Notes under the pieces: model-generated
Seen by the model: the letters and a program-made list of their open reading frames with translations, nothing else
Database searches by the model: none
What the model was told of the DNA's origin: nothing
Shown here: in pieces, positions 20,703 through 29,640 of the stretch
Layout: every line of letters begins with the position of its first letter
Numbering within the stretch: the stretch's first letter is position 1
Translations under genes and position numbers: made by a program
Source: Phycisphaerales bacterium
GTDB lineage: Bacteria > Planctomycetota > Phycisphaerae > Phycisphaerales > UBA1924
NCBI GenBank assembly: GCA_016709445.1
Contig: JADJMV010000019.1
Span: 1-64,000, forward strand
Direction: 5' to 3'
Length of the DNA: 64,000 bases

Positions 20703-21053
20703 CTATACCGCACGACTGCACCAAAGCTGATCCACGGTGCCGCGGCAGAGTGATCGTGAGACGAACACCTCGACGGGGACGGGTTCCATCCGCTTCGGGC
20801 GTGGATCATGTGCTTCTGCACGATGAGGCATCGCCATTCCGGCGGGCCGCCGCCCCTGGTCGCCCCCGCGCCTGGCCGCCCTTCCGCACTCGGGACAGAG
20901 GAGCCCGAAAACGCCATTCATGTCGTACCAGCACCTCGGGCAGCGCCGGCGGCCGCGGGAGCGGTCCCACAAGAGGGCCCAGACCAGCAGCGCCAGGCCC
21001 AAGGCGCCCGTCAGTCCTCCGCTCGTCCACCATGCCCAGTCGTTCCAGTTCAT
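20703..21053 (-). CDS. Small membrane protein with zinc-knuckle motif, probably 3'-damaged
   Basis: The protein begins MNWNDWAWWTSGGLTGALG with a transmembrane helix to about residue 28, followed by a basic stretch and two paired CxxC motifs, CPRCWYDMNG and LCPECGRAARR. This helix plus double zinc knuckle is a recurring arrangement in small Phycisphaerae proteins of unknown role, as far as I recall. After the second knuckle the frame degenerates into unlikely sequence and ends at 20703, close to poly-G tracts. The real C-terminus is therefore probably longer and misread. It lies 69 bases after the S9 peptidase on the same strand. Confidence 0.6.
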   Translation of the reverse strand: MNWNDWAWWTSGGLTGALGLALLVWALLWDRSRGRRRCPRCWYDMNGVFGLLCPECGRAARRGGDQGRRPAGMAMPHRAEAHDPRPKRMEPVPVEVFVSRSLCRGTVDQLWCSRAV

Positions 21054-21122
21054 CGGTCCGATCTCCGGGCTCGGTCCCGGCCTGTCGGCCAGTGTTGCAT
21101 AGCTCGCAATGCCCCGATTGGT

Positions 21123-24100
21123 TCAGACGCCGCCCTCGGTTGAGCCGCCATTGCCTTGTGCTTCGTTGTCGGCCGCCTTCTCGGGCTCGGGGGGAGCGGG
21201 GGCTTCGTCGGCCTTCGGGGTTTCGGGCTCGGGGGCTTTCTCGGCGGGCTTTCCTTCGCCGAGGTAGCGGATGAGGAAGTCCTCGTATTTGCGGAAGCGG
21301 CCGAGGGTCTTGACGTCGCCGCCGAGGCCGTGGTGGCCGGTGGGGTCGAGGAAGAGTTCGACGTTGACCTCCTTGTCGGCCTTGAGCAGCTCGCGGTAGA
21401 CGCGGACGGTGTCCTGGTAGAGGACGTTGTCGTCCTCCATGCCGTGGATGAGGAGGAGGTGGCCCTTGAGGTTCTTGGCCAGGGGCAGGAGCGAGTACTT
21501 CTCGAGGACGGGCTTGCCGACCTCGCCGGGGCCGATGGTGCCGGTGGAGTACCACGAGTTGTAGTTCTGCCACTCGGTGGGCCCGGCGCCGGCGATGCCC
21601 ACGGCGAAGGCATCGGGCTCGCTGTACATCACCATCTGGGTCTGGAAGCCGCCGAAGGACCAGCCGTGGAGGCCCATCTTGGCCTTGTCGACGCCGGCGT
21701 GCTCGACGAGCCAGTTGGCGCCGTCGACCAGGTCCTCGGTCTGGGGCTTGCCGACCTGCTCGAAGTTGGCCTTCTCGAAGACCGCGCCGTAGCCGGAGGC
21801 GCCGCGCGGGTCGATGGTCGCGGTGACCCACCCGTGGACCTCGGTCATGTAGCGGGCGAAGCCGTAGCTCGAGGTGTTGAACGAGCCGCGGGTGGCCATC
21901 TTCTGCTCGCCGAGCGGGCCGCCGTAGACGTAGATGAGGAGCGGGCGCTTGTCCTCCGGCGTCCAGTCCTTGGGCTTGAACATGTGGCCGTGGATAGTCT
22001 GGCCGTGGCGGTTCTCGTAGGTGAAGTACTCGGGGCTCACGGCCGTGAGCTTGTGGGCCTCTTCGGGGTGGGAGTCGGTGAGCACGGTGGTCACGGGGGC
22101 CTGGCCGGTGGTGATCGCTTGCAGTTCGTTCAGCGCGCCGAAGTCGACGCGGTTGGCGAGCAGGTGCGTGCCGTCGTTGCTGACGGCGACGGAGCTGTAG
22201 ACGCCCTCGTCGGTCGAGAGCTTGGTCATGGCTCCGGTCTCGGTGTCGATCGAGAAGACCTGCTCCTGGTCGGGGTCTCCGGCGGTTGCGGTCGCGAAGA
22301 GCTTGGTGTGGTCTTCGGAGAGGTCGAAGGGATAGACCTCGAACTGGCCCTGGGTGAGCTGGGTGAGCTGCTGGTAGCGGGGGTCGAGGAGGTGGAGCTG
22401 GCGGAAGCCGGAGAGCTCGGTGAGGAAGACCATGCGGCGGCTGTCGGGGAGGTATTGGGGCTGGACCATGCCCGGGGTGTTGGGGCCGCCGAAGTGGAGG
22501 AATTCGTAGACGACCTTGGCGTTCTCGATCTTGAACTCGGGCTTCTCCTCCTCGGCCTTCTTGTCGGCGGCCTTGTCGCCCTCTTGCTTGTCACCCTTCT
22601 CGCCGGATTTGTCTCCGGTTTGGTCCCCGGACTGGTCGTCATCGCCGCCTTGGGTCTTGTCGGCGTCTCCGGCCTTGGCCTCGCCGGGTTCGGCTGCCTT
22701 GTCGTCCTTCTTCGCGTCTTTCTTGTCCGCCTTCTTCTCGTCGACGAAGCCGGCCTCGAGGATCTTGATGAGGTCGGTCTTCTGCTCGAAGGCCGCGAAG
22801 GCGACGCGGCTGGAGTCGGGGGCCCACTCGGGGACGCGCAGGATGTCCCGCGGTCCGCTGATGCGCTTGGTGAAGACGCGCTCGAGGGTGCCCTCTTCCT
22901 TCTCGTGCCCGGTGAGGTCGTAGAGATAGACCGAGGAATAGGCCTCGGGCCATGGGTCGTCGGACACGTGGCGTGTGACCTGCTCGGCGCGGGCGAAGCG
23001 GTCGCGGTAGTTGACGATCGTGACCTGATGCCCGGCCCCCCAGAAGTCGTCGCCGCGGTTGGCGAGGAAGACCAGACGCTTCTGGTCGGGGCTGAGCTTG
23101 TAGCCGACCATCTTCTCGCCGTCCTTGAGTTCGGGATCGAGCTGGACGATGCGGTGGTCGCCGAAGGTGACGCGGAGCAGGGCCCCGTCGCGGAGGTAGG
23201 TGTAGCCGGAGCTGTCGGGCAGGTACTGCACGTCTGACTCGCTCTCGCGCGTGCGCGTCAGGCGGGTCAGCTCGCCCCGGTAGGGCTCGACGGGCTTGAT
23301 CTCGGGCTTCTTCTTGCCCTGCTTGGCGTCCCCGGCGTCTTCGGGCTTGGCATCATCGGGAGGGCCGCCGACATCGGCGTCGGTCGCCTGGGTGCTCTCG
23401 TCGTTGGACTCGCCGGCGTTGGCATCATCGGCCTTGCCGTCCTCGGGCTTGGCGTCCTCGGCCTTGCCCTCGGGCGCCGGCTCCTCGCTCGCCTCGACCT
23501 TGGGCCGCTCGATCGGGGCCTCCCAGGCGGCCTCGTCGATCACGAGCCGGTAGACATCGCCGCCGGTGATCAGGAGCATCTCGCTCGCGACGGGGGACCA
23601 CTCGAAGCCTTGCACGCCGCCGTAGCGGGGGGCGCGCTTGTCGGGGCGCTTGCCGTCCTTCTCGTCGTTGATCTCCGCATCGTCGTCGAGGACCACGTCG
23701 CCCAGGGTCAGTCGCTCGCCGGTCGCCCCCAGCACGCCCCGCGGCCCGACCTCGGGCTTCTTCTCGCCCTTGGCGTTCTCTTTGGCATCGGGCTTGGTCC
23801 CGGGCTCGGTCTCGGGCTTGGGCGCGAGCTTGAGGCCGAGCTTGAGCGCCGGCTCTTCGAGCACGAGTTCGCCGATCAGCCCATCGGCATCACGGGTGAG
23901 CGAGAGCGAGCCCTTGACGCCGAGCTTCTCGTCGGCGACCTCGGCCTTGAGCGCCCGGGTGCCGGCGTCGAAGGAGCCTTTCGAGAGGGGCAGGCGCACC
24001 AGCCACACGCGCACCTCACCTGTGATCACGCCGTCGTCGGCGCGGTCGAGCGTGAGTTCGCAGGGGCCGGGGGGGATGGCGGCACCCTGCTCGGCGCCGC

Positions 24101-24656
24101 CGTCGGTGCCCCCCTCACCCGACCCCGCCCCCGAGGGCGCATCGTCGTTCCACCCCAGCCGGTCCGCCTGCTCGCGCGCGAGCCTCTCCAGCGTGATCCC
24201 GGCTTTCTTGGCCTTCTTCTCGCGGTCGTCGCGCACCTCGCGCGTGTCGGCCTGGAACTCGGCGAGCCTGCCAACGCTGGTCATGCGCCGGACCTGGCCG
24301 GTCTTGGTGTCGTAAATGTAGAGGTCGAAGCCGTGGCGGCGCTCGGTCCAGGCGTGGTAAAGGAAGGCGCCGAAGCGGCCATCGGCGCTGAAGGCGGTGG
24401 AGCGGGCGGAGGGACCGAAGTAGCTCTTGTCGGGGAAGAGGCGCTCGAGGGTCAGCTTCTCGTCGGCGTCCTTCTTGTCACCGGACTGCTTGTCGGGGGG
24501 TGTGGCATCACCCTTGACTCCGTCCTGGGGTCCTCGCGGCGCGGGCGCGGGTTCCGATGCTCGCGCGCTGTCGAGGACACGTCCCGGCGCACCCGCGCCG
24601 AGGACCAGACACACCACGCCCGCCGCGAGCAGGCCCACCGTCGTACGGATGATCAT
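21123..24656 (-). CDS. S9 family (prolyl oligopeptidase/DPP-IV type) secreted peptidase
   Basis: A 1177-residue serine peptidase with an N-terminal signal peptide (MIIRTTVGLLAAGVVCLVLG). A long beta-propeller-like region has repeated segments such as YLPDSSGYTYLRDGALLRV. The C-terminal alpha/beta hydrolase domain has its nucleophile in HGWSFGGFQTQM, acid in HGMEDDNVLYQDT and histidine in TGHHGLGGD. Members cut short peptides, often after proline. Most S9 enzymes have 650-800 residues. Here the extra length is several Lys/Glu/Asp/Gly-rich low-complexity inserts, for example around residues 50-65, 270-290, 395-450 and 610-690. These look like disordered linkers. Expected location is the periplasm. 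Confidence 0.9.
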   Translation of the reverse strand: MIIRTTVGLLAAGVVCLVLGAGAPGRVLDSARASEPAPAPRGPQDGVKGDATPPDKQSGDKKDADEKLTLERLFPDKSYFGPSARSTAFSADGRFGAFLYHAWTERRHGFDLYIYDTKTGQVRRMTSVGRLAEFQADTREVRDDREKKAKKAGITLERLAREQADRLGWNDDAPSGAGSGEGGTDGGAEQGAAIPPGPCELTLDRADDGVITGEVRVWLVRLPLSKGSFDAGTRALKAEVADEKLGVKGSLSLTRDADGLIGELVLEEPALKLGLKLAPKPETEPGTKPDAKENAKGEKKPEVGPRGVLGATGERLTLGDVVLDDDAEINDEKDGKRPDKRAPRYGGVQGFEWSPVASEMLLITGGDVYRLVIDEAAWEAPIERPKVEASEEPAPEGKAEDAKPEDGKADDANAGESNDESTQATDADVGGPPDDAKPEDAGDAKQGKKKPEIKPVEPYRGELTRLTRTRESESDVQYLPDSSGYTYLRDGALLRVTFGDHRIVQLDPELKDGEKMVGYKLSPDQKRLVFLANRGDDFWGAGHQVTIVNYRDRFARAEQVTRHVSDDPWPEAYSSVYLYDLTGHEKEEGTLERVFTKRISGPRDILRVPEWAPDSSRVAFAAFEQKTDLIKILEAGFVDEKKADKKDAKKDDKAAEPGEAKAGDADKTQGGDDDQSGDQTGDKSGEKGDKQEGDKAADKKAEEEKPEFKIENAKVVYEFLHFGGPNTPGMVQPQYLPDSRRMVFLTELSGFRQLHLLDPRYQQLTQLTQGQFEVYPFDLSEDHTKLFATATAGDPDQEQVFSIDTETGAMTKLSTDEGVYSSVAVSNDGTHLLANRVDFGALNELQAITTGQAPVTTVLTDSHPEEAHKLTAVSPEYFTYENRHGQTIHGHMFKPKDWTPEDKRPLLIYVYGGPLGEQKMATRGSFNTSSYGFARYMTEVHGWVTATIDPRGASGYGAVFEKANFEQVGKPQTEDLVDGANWLVEHAGVDKAKMGLHGWSFGGFQTQMVMYSEPDAFAVGIAGAGPTEWQNYNSWYSTGTIGPGEVGKPVLEKYSLLPLAKNLKGHLLLIHGMEDDNVLYQDTVRVYRELLKADKEVNVELFLDPTGHHGLGGDVKTLGRFRKYEDFLIRYLGEGKPAEKAPEPETPKADEAPAPPEPEKAADNEAQGNGGSTEGGV

Positions 24657-24797
24657 GACAGGCTCCCATCCGGCCTCCCAGCGGGCCGGACCCCGAGCAT
24701 AGTGGATCGTGGGTGTGGGCCAAGGGCTTGGGGTCGGGCGAACTCGGAAAGGGGCCGAAACCGCGCAAGTCTGTCCAGGCACAGGGGATAGCGTGGG

Positions 24798-25574
24798 TCA
24801 TGGGCCGGGCGGCGTGGCGGCGGGGGCGCGGGGGGTTGGGAGTCGGCGCGGTGCGAGGGGCATTGGGGCTCGGGGTGGGCGCGAGCGGGGAATGGGGTAG
24901 GACGCGGGCCGGGCGCGTCGGCCGCGGGTAGGGCTGGAGTGCGGGGGGCGGGGGGTTGTGCCTGGGTCGGTGGCGGGGGGCTCTGGCGGTGGTGGCGAAG
25001 TGGCCGGTGCATCGGGCGTTGCGGGTGCGGGGGGTGGTTGGGCCTCGCTCGCACGCGCTCGGGGCTCGTTGGTGGGGTTGGCGGCGTCGGGATTGGAGGA
25101 TGCCGGAGCCCGGACTGGCGCCGGGGCCGCACTTGGGGGCTTGGCTGGGGGCTTGGCGAGACGGGTGAGGGCGTTGGCGGCTTTGCGGGCGGGCTCGGGG
25201 TGTGCGTCTCCGGTGATGAAGCGGACGGCGAGTTCGCGGAGGACGAAGGCCGCGTCGGTGAGGCCCGCATTGGCGATGGCGCGGGCGCGGCGTTCGTTTG
25301 CGGCCTCGATGAGATCGAGGTGGGCGAGGAACTCGGGGGAGTTCACGATCTGGAGGAGTTGGGTGAGGGTGAGGGAGTGGCGGGCCGCGAGGCCGGGGAG
25401 GGGGAGGGCGGCGGAGTGGTAGTCGGTAAGGAGTGTGTCGAGGGAGGGGGGCGGGGGATGCGTGGGTGATGGGGTGAGAGGGTGAGGGGGTGGGTTCGGT
25501 GCGGGATCGGGGAGGGGCGCGTGGTGGGCGTGGTTGTTGGTGATGAAGCTGTCGGTCGCGCTGCAGGTGGTCAT
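24798..25574 (-). CDS. Hypothetical protein with proline-rich C-terminal half
   Basis: Not recognised. The 258-residue product has a low-complexity Pro/His N-terminus. A compact helical core follows at about residues 45-130: LDTLLTDYHSAALPLPGLAA, then RHSLTLTQLLQIVNSPEFLA, then LIEAANERRARAIANAGLTD. The tail of about 120 residues is made largely of Pro, Ala, Ser and Thr. The core looks like a small helix-turn-helix-type domain, which could indicate a regulatory or packaging role, but that is only an impression. The ATG at 25574 (MTTCSATDSFITNN) is preferred to a longer frame. Confidence 0.55.
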   Translation of the reverse strand: MTTCSATDSFITNNHAHHAPLPDPAPNPPPHPLTPSPTHPPPPSLDTLLTDYHSAALPLPGLAARHSLTLTQLLQIVNSPEFLAHLDLIEAANERRARAIANAGLTDAAFVLRELAVRFITGDAHPEPARKAANALTRLAKPPAKPPSAAPAPVRAPASSNPDAANPTNEPRARASEAQPPPAPATPDAPATSPPPPEPPATDPGTTPRPPHSSPTRGRRARPASYPIPRSRPPRAPMPLAPRRLPTPRAPAATPPGP

Positions 25575-25880
25575 GGGCTTGTCCTCCGCCTCTATCGTGA
25601 CGCGCGGGCGGGGGAAGCTCAAGGCCGGAGGGCGAGAGGTCGCGCATTGAGCGCACAGGGGTGGATGTTGGGTGCAGATTCGCGCACAGAATGGGTTGTG
25701 CGCTCCGGGGCGTCCGTTCGCTCAAGGGAATACCGGCGATCTTGGGCGGCCCATCCTGACCTGCGCTGCGCGGCAGGTCGGGCGCCGGGAGGAGTTGGGT
25801 GACGGCTGGCGAGGCGAACTTCGGCTGGCGGAGCATCGACCTCCCAGGGCGAGAGGGAGGCAGGGGCCTCGGCGCGGCAC
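25575..25880. other. Intergenic region without a visible gene
   Basis: 306 bases between two minus-strand genes. I see no coding frame with neighbour-like sequence and no clear hairpin terminator. The promoter of the proline-rich protein gene probably lies here. Confidence 0.45.
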
Positions 25881-26864
25881 CTACCTCGGCGCAGCATTCC
25901 AGCCGTAGGGGATGTAGCGGCTTTCGAATGAGCCATCGGGGAAGAGGTCGAGCACGGCGTATCCCTCGCGGCACTCGTAGTGGGCCCCCTTCCACCAGTT
26001 GCCGCAGACCGCGCCGTTGCAGAGGTAGGTGACGCCGCCGAACTCCACACGGTCGAGGCGGTGGGTGTGGCCGCTGAGGGCGAGCTTGACGTTTGGATGG
26101 TCGGCGAAGAGCTTTCGGATGGGCGCGGAGTCGGTGTGCATGATGCCGCCGGAGCAGCGGTAGGTGTTGGTGTCCTTCTCGGGCGCGCCGAGCATGCCGG
26201 TCACGGTGAGGATGGGGATGTGGGAGAGGACGAGGACCGGCGTGGCCGCGGGTGTGGCGCGGAGATCGGAGGCGAGCCAGTCGAGCTGCTCTTCTCCCAG
26301 CGCGCCGAGGTAGCCGTTGGGGTCTTTGGGGTCGATGGCGATGGAATCGAGGCAGACGAAGTGCCAGCCGCCAGCGTCGAAGCTGTGGTAGCTGCGGCCC
26401 ATGCCGAGCTGGTCGAGGGCCCACGCCTTGCCCCACTTGGCCTCGGCGCCGGTGGTCTTGCTCTTGCCTTTGTTCCAGCCCCACACGTCGTGGTTGCCGA
26501 TGCAGTGGCCGACGGGCAGCGAGCTGCCATTCTGGAACACCTTGGCGTGCAGCTCCCACTGCAGTTTCGTGCGGGCCTCGTCCTGGCCGAAGGAGTCCAT
26601 GACGTGGTCGCCGCCGGTGAGGAGGAGTTGGGGCGGCTCGTCGAGCGACTGGATGTGGGCGAGGGCGGCGGCGAGGCCGTCGGCGGCGCGGAGTTCGGGC
26701 TGGATGTGGATATCGGTGAGGTGGGCGACCCGGAAGGGCTTGGGGCGTGCCGCGGCGGCGGCGCCCGGGCGTTGGTCGGCGCGGGCGCGGGGTGCGATGC
26801 TCAGCGCGGCGATGCCGGCGAGGGCGGCCTTGAGTGCTTCGCGACGCTCGATGGGCGTGGTCAT
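25881..26864 (-). CDS. Secreted calcineurin-like metallophosphoesterase
   Basis: A 327-residue metallophosphoesterase with all five family motifs: AHLTDIHIQ, LLTGGDHVMDS, GHCIGNHDVWG, VLSHIPI and LALSGHTHRLD. These form the dinuclear metal site. The N-terminus contains a twin-arginine-like signal (TPIERREALKAALAGIAALS), so export by the Tat pathway is likely. The GNHD motif and the WGWNKGKSK insert resemble secreted phosphoesterases acting on nucleotides or phospholipid headgroups, but the substrate cannot be fixed. The ATG at 26864 precedes the signal peptide. The gene stands alone, between the tRNA-Thr region and a hypothetical gene. Confidence 0.92.
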   Translation of the reverse strand: MTTPIERREALKAALAGIAALSIAPRARADQRPGAAAAARPKPFRVAHLTDIHIQPELRAADGLAAALAHIQSLDEPPQLLLTGGDHVMDSFGQDEARTKLQWELHAKVFQNGSSLPVGHCIGNHDVWGWNKGKSKTTGAEAKWGKAWALDQLGMGRSYHSFDAGGWHFVCLDSIAIDPKDPNGYLGALGEEQLDWLASDLRATPAATPVLVLSHIPILTVTGMLGAPEKDTNTYRCSGGIMHTDSAPIRKLFADHPNVKLALSGHTHRLDRVEFGGVTYLCNGAVCGNWWKGAHYECREGYAVLDLFPDGSFESRYIPYGWNAAPR

Positions 26865-27108
26865 GGTCGGCCTCCCGTGGTGGTGCTGGTTCATAGGCCG
26901 GGCGCTGGACGGCGGTGGTTCATCGGTGGCCAACTTTGCCAAACCCGAGCGCGAGGCCACGCTCGCGATGTGGCTTCATCCGAGGGCTCCGCGGTCGGGC
27001 ACCGGCCTGCACTACGAAGACTTGGGTCGGGCGTCGGGGGGCGTTGGATTGCGTTTGCTGGCGCGCATCGGATGCCCCTGCCCCGGCTGGCATTGGCGTG
27101 GCGAACCG

Positions 27109-27131
27109 CCCCCTCCGCGGGACGGAGGGGG
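27109..27131 (-). terminator. Hairpin downstream of tRNA-Thr
   Basis: ccccctcc (27109-27116) pairs perfectly with ggaggggg (27124-27131) around a seven-base loop. It lies 30 bases past the tRNA 3' end in the direction of transcription and may terminate that transcript. There is no T-tract, so confidence is modest. Confidence 0.4.
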
Positions 27132-27161
27132 ATCGCCAGGGCGGCTTGGAGCGCGGGAAAG

Positions 27162-27234
27162 AGCCACCTCGGAGACTCGAACTCCGGACCTGAGCTTTAC
27201 GAAAGCTCCGCTCTACCAACTGAGCTAAGGTGGC
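27162..27234 (-). tRNA. tRNA-Thr (anticodon CGT)
   Basis: A 73-nucleotide tRNA folds cleanly on the minus strand. It has a 7-bp acceptor stem gccacct/aggtggc, a D-stem gctc/gagc, an anticodon stem gagct/agctc enclosing ttcgtaa with anticodon CGT, a five-base variable loop, and a T-stem cggag/ctccg around ttcgagt. The CCA end is not encoded. It reads the threonine codon ACG, which is frequent in this GC-rich genome. Confidence 0.95.
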
Positions 27235-27380
27235 ACGCGGCCGGGATGGCCCGACCGGGACGGTAGTATCTGCCCCCCCGCGCGGGGAGTCCAGCCGGGG
27301 CGGTCTGCGGGCCGCCGCCAGCCCCCAAACGCGGCCCCGGGGGTGGGCCCGCGGCGGGATTCGGCGGCGAGGCGTCGCGT

Positions 27381-29552
27381 TCAGATGTGCACCTTGCGGT
27401 TGTAGATGTACCACTCGAGCATCAGGACGAGCAGGGCCGCGAGGATGCACCAGGGCCACAGGCGGAACATGGCCTTGGCTTCGTCGGCCTTCTCCGGCGT
27501 GATGGCCTGGCCGGAGAGTCGGAGCATTGGCGCGGCCGCGACGTCGGACTCGGCGGGGTCGAGCAGGTTGGCGGCGTAGGTGCGGCTGACGCGCCCGCCC
27601 TCCTTGGAATCGCCCGCGGCGGCCTGTCCGGTCCATGTGGCGGCGTAGAGGCCGGCCTTGCGGATGGGTCCGTAGGCGATGCGTCCGTCGGAGGAGGGCT
27701 GGAGCGAGACTCGGTCGGAGGAGCCGGGGAGCTGGAGGCGGGCGTCGGCGGCGCCGATGGGGAGGCGGTCGGTGAGCACACTCCCGGGCTTGAGGCCCCC
27801 GGCCGACTCGCCGAAGATGCCGCCCTCCTGGCCCAGGTCGTTGACGGCGCCCCCCATGAAGACGACGAAGGAGACATCGAATGGCCAGGTGCTCTCGAGC
27901 ACGTTGAAGGGCACGATGATGGCGCGGGTCTGCGCATCGGACCACTCGAGGATGGCGGGGCCCTGATCGGTTTCGGCGAGGACGGTGGCGCCGGAGCCCT
28001 CGGGCACGACGACCTTGGGGAGCTTGGCGATGACGAGGTTGTCGAGCAGGAGCAGGCGCATGAGGGGGTGGTCGCGGCGCCAATCGAGGATCTGGGCCGG
28101 CTTGGGCTCGGCGCCCGCCTCAATGCCGAGGGGCCAGGGCAGGTCGCCGAGCACGAGGTAGCGCCCGGGGGGCAGGCCCGGGTGGCCGTCGATGGTGGGG
28201 AGCCAGCCGTCGAAGACGACGACATCGAACTGCGACATCTCGCCGCTCGCGGCGGCCGCCTGGTATTGCTCGGGCGTGAACTGCACGAGCTTCGAGAGGG
28301 GGAGGCCCTCGAATGCGGTGATGAGGAAGAGGTTGCCCGGGCTGACGAGGGCGACGGCGAGTTGGCGGGCGGGGGGCACAACCATCCAGGCGCGGTTGTC
28401 GACGCGGAGGAGGTCGCGCTCGGGCGAGGTCGGGGTGATCTGCGCGGCGAAGATGCCGCCCTCGGTCTGATCGAATTCGAAGGTGACGCCGGCGACGCCG
28501 GGGGTCCAGGGCAGGAAGTCGGCGAGGGTCTTGCCCGGGCTGGGCTGGGACTCGTCGGGCTGCGCTTCTTCTCCCTGGGGTGGGGCGCCGGCGTTCTCGG
28601 CGTTAGAGCCGACGGGCGGTGTCGCGGCGGGGATGGTGACGGTTTTGACGCGCGTGACGATGTCGTTGATGAGCAGCTCGAGCTCGACCTGCTGGGGGGT
28701 GTGGTCGGTGTTTTGGAGGCCGACATAGAGCGAGACCTGCACGGGCGAGTCGAAGGCCCGCTCGGCGCGCATGGCGGTGATGGCGGCGTTGGCGGCGTCG
28801 GTCTGGCCGACCTGGACGAAGGTCACCGCGTCTTCGGCGCCGGTGATGGCCTCTTCGGCGTCGGGGAGGCGGCCGTCGGAATAGAGGTGGATCTGTGCGC
28901 CGCCCGATTTGACGCCCTCGAGCTTGATCGTGTCGCCGGTGGTCTTGTCGTTGAGGATGCGGTCGGGCAGGTGGGCGCGGGCGAGGCGCATCGCCTCGAC
29001 GAGGGAGGACGGGGCGTCGCTGGGCTCGATGGCGTCGATCGCGGCTTTGAGCTGGGCCTTGTCGCTGGTGAACTGCTGGCGGACCTCGGCGGTGGTGTCG
29101 AAGGCGATGACCATCGCCTCGTCGACGGGGCCGGTGCCGATGACGCTGGGCTCGCGGAGCGAATCCACGAGCTGCTCGGCGGCCTGCTTGGCCTTCGCGA
29201 GCCGATCGACCGAGCCGGGCTTGGTCGGGTCGCCGTCGGTTGCCTCCATGCTCGCGGAGCGGTCGATCAGGATGACGCGCTTCTGGCCCTCGGAGGCCTC
29301 GGCGTGCATCTGGGGCTGGCCGAGGGCGACGAGGACGCCGGCGAGCACGATGAGCTGGAGGAGTAGGAGGATGTTTTTGCGGAGGCGCTGGAAGGGGGCG
29401 TTGGCCTGGATGTCCTGGATCGTCTTCTTCCAGAGGAGGGTCGTCGAGATCTCGACATCGCGGCGGCGGAGCTTGAGAAAGTAGAGGATGACCAGCGCGG
29501 GGACCGCGATGGCGGCGGCGATGCCGGCGATGGCGGGGGTGAGCCAGGTCAT
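27381..29552 (-). CDS. BatA-like VWA-domain membrane protein
   Basis: A 723-residue inner-membrane protein. The N-terminus (LVILYFLKLRRRDVEISTTL, then LWKKTIQDIQANAPFQRLRK, then a second helix ILLLLQLIVLAGVLVALG) is the BatA/aerotolerance regulator N-terminal domain. A von Willebrand factor A domain follows with the metal site DRSAS (RVILIDRSASME). A long periplasmic region comes next, and a final transmembrane helix (WPWCILAALLVLMLEWYIYN) sits near the end. In Bacteroides the bat genes affect oxygen tolerance, but the molecular role is unresolved. It is the last gene of an operon with MoxR and DUF58, which are its usual partners. The ATG at 29552 fits the first helix. Confidence 0.9.
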   Translation of the reverse strand: MTWLTPAIAGIAAAIAVPALVILYFLKLRRRDVEISTTLLWKKTIQDIQANAPFQRLRKNILLLLQLIVLAGVLVALGQPQMHAEASEGQKRVILIDRSASMEATDGDPTKPGSVDRLAKAKQAAEQLVDSLREPSVIGTGPVDEAMVIAFDTTAEVRQQFTSDKAQLKAAIDAIEPSDAPSSLVEAMRLARAHLPDRILNDKTTGDTIKLEGVKSGGAQIHLYSDGRLPDAEEAITGAEDAVTFVQVGQTDAANAAITAMRAERAFDSPVQVSLYVGLQNTDHTPQQVELELLINDIVTRVKTVTIPAATPPVGSNAENAGAPPQGEEAQPDESQPSPGKTLADFLPWTPGVAGVTFEFDQTEGGIFAAQITPTSPERDLLRVDNRAWMVVPPARQLAVALVSPGNLFLITAFEGLPLSKLVQFTPEQYQAAAASGEMSQFDVVVFDGWLPTIDGHPGLPPGRYLVLGDLPWPLGIEAGAEPKPAQILDWRRDHPLMRLLLLDNLVIAKLPKVVVPEGSGATVLAETDQGPAILEWSDAQTRAIIVPFNVLESTWPFDVSFVVFMGGAVNDLGQEGGIFGESAGGLKPGSVLTDRLPIGAADARLQLPGSSDRVSLQPSSDGRIAYGPIRKAGLYAATWTGQAAAGDSKEGGRVSRTYAANLLDPAESDVAAAPMLRLSGQAITPEKADEAKAMFRLWPWCILAALLVLMLEWYIYNRKVHI

Positions 29553-29567
29553 GCGTCGGCCCCTCCC

Positions 29568-29633
29568 TTGTGGTGCAGGCTTCCGGCCTGCACGCGGACT
29601 TCCGATCGGGCAGGCCGGAAGCCTGCACCACAA
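29568..29633. repeat. Perfect 24-bp inverted repeat between DUF58 and BatA genes
   Basis: The left arm at 29568-29591 (ttgtggtgcaggcttccggc plus ctgc) is perfectly complementary to the right arm at 29610-29633, with an 18-base spacer. It occupies nearly the whole gap between two operon genes. As RNA it would form a very stable hairpin, suggesting attenuation, mRNA protection or a REP-like mobile palindrome. A similar but imperfect structure with the same gtggtgcag/ctgcaccac ends lies at 39886-39969. Confidence 0.85.
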
Positions 29634-29640
29634 CACTGCT

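Noticed and set aside
21156..23237. A 693-residue plus-strand frame opposite the S9 peptidase.
   Set aside because: It is a shadow of the peptidase, rich in Val/Leu/Gly/Glu from antisense GC-rich codons, with no start signal or domain.
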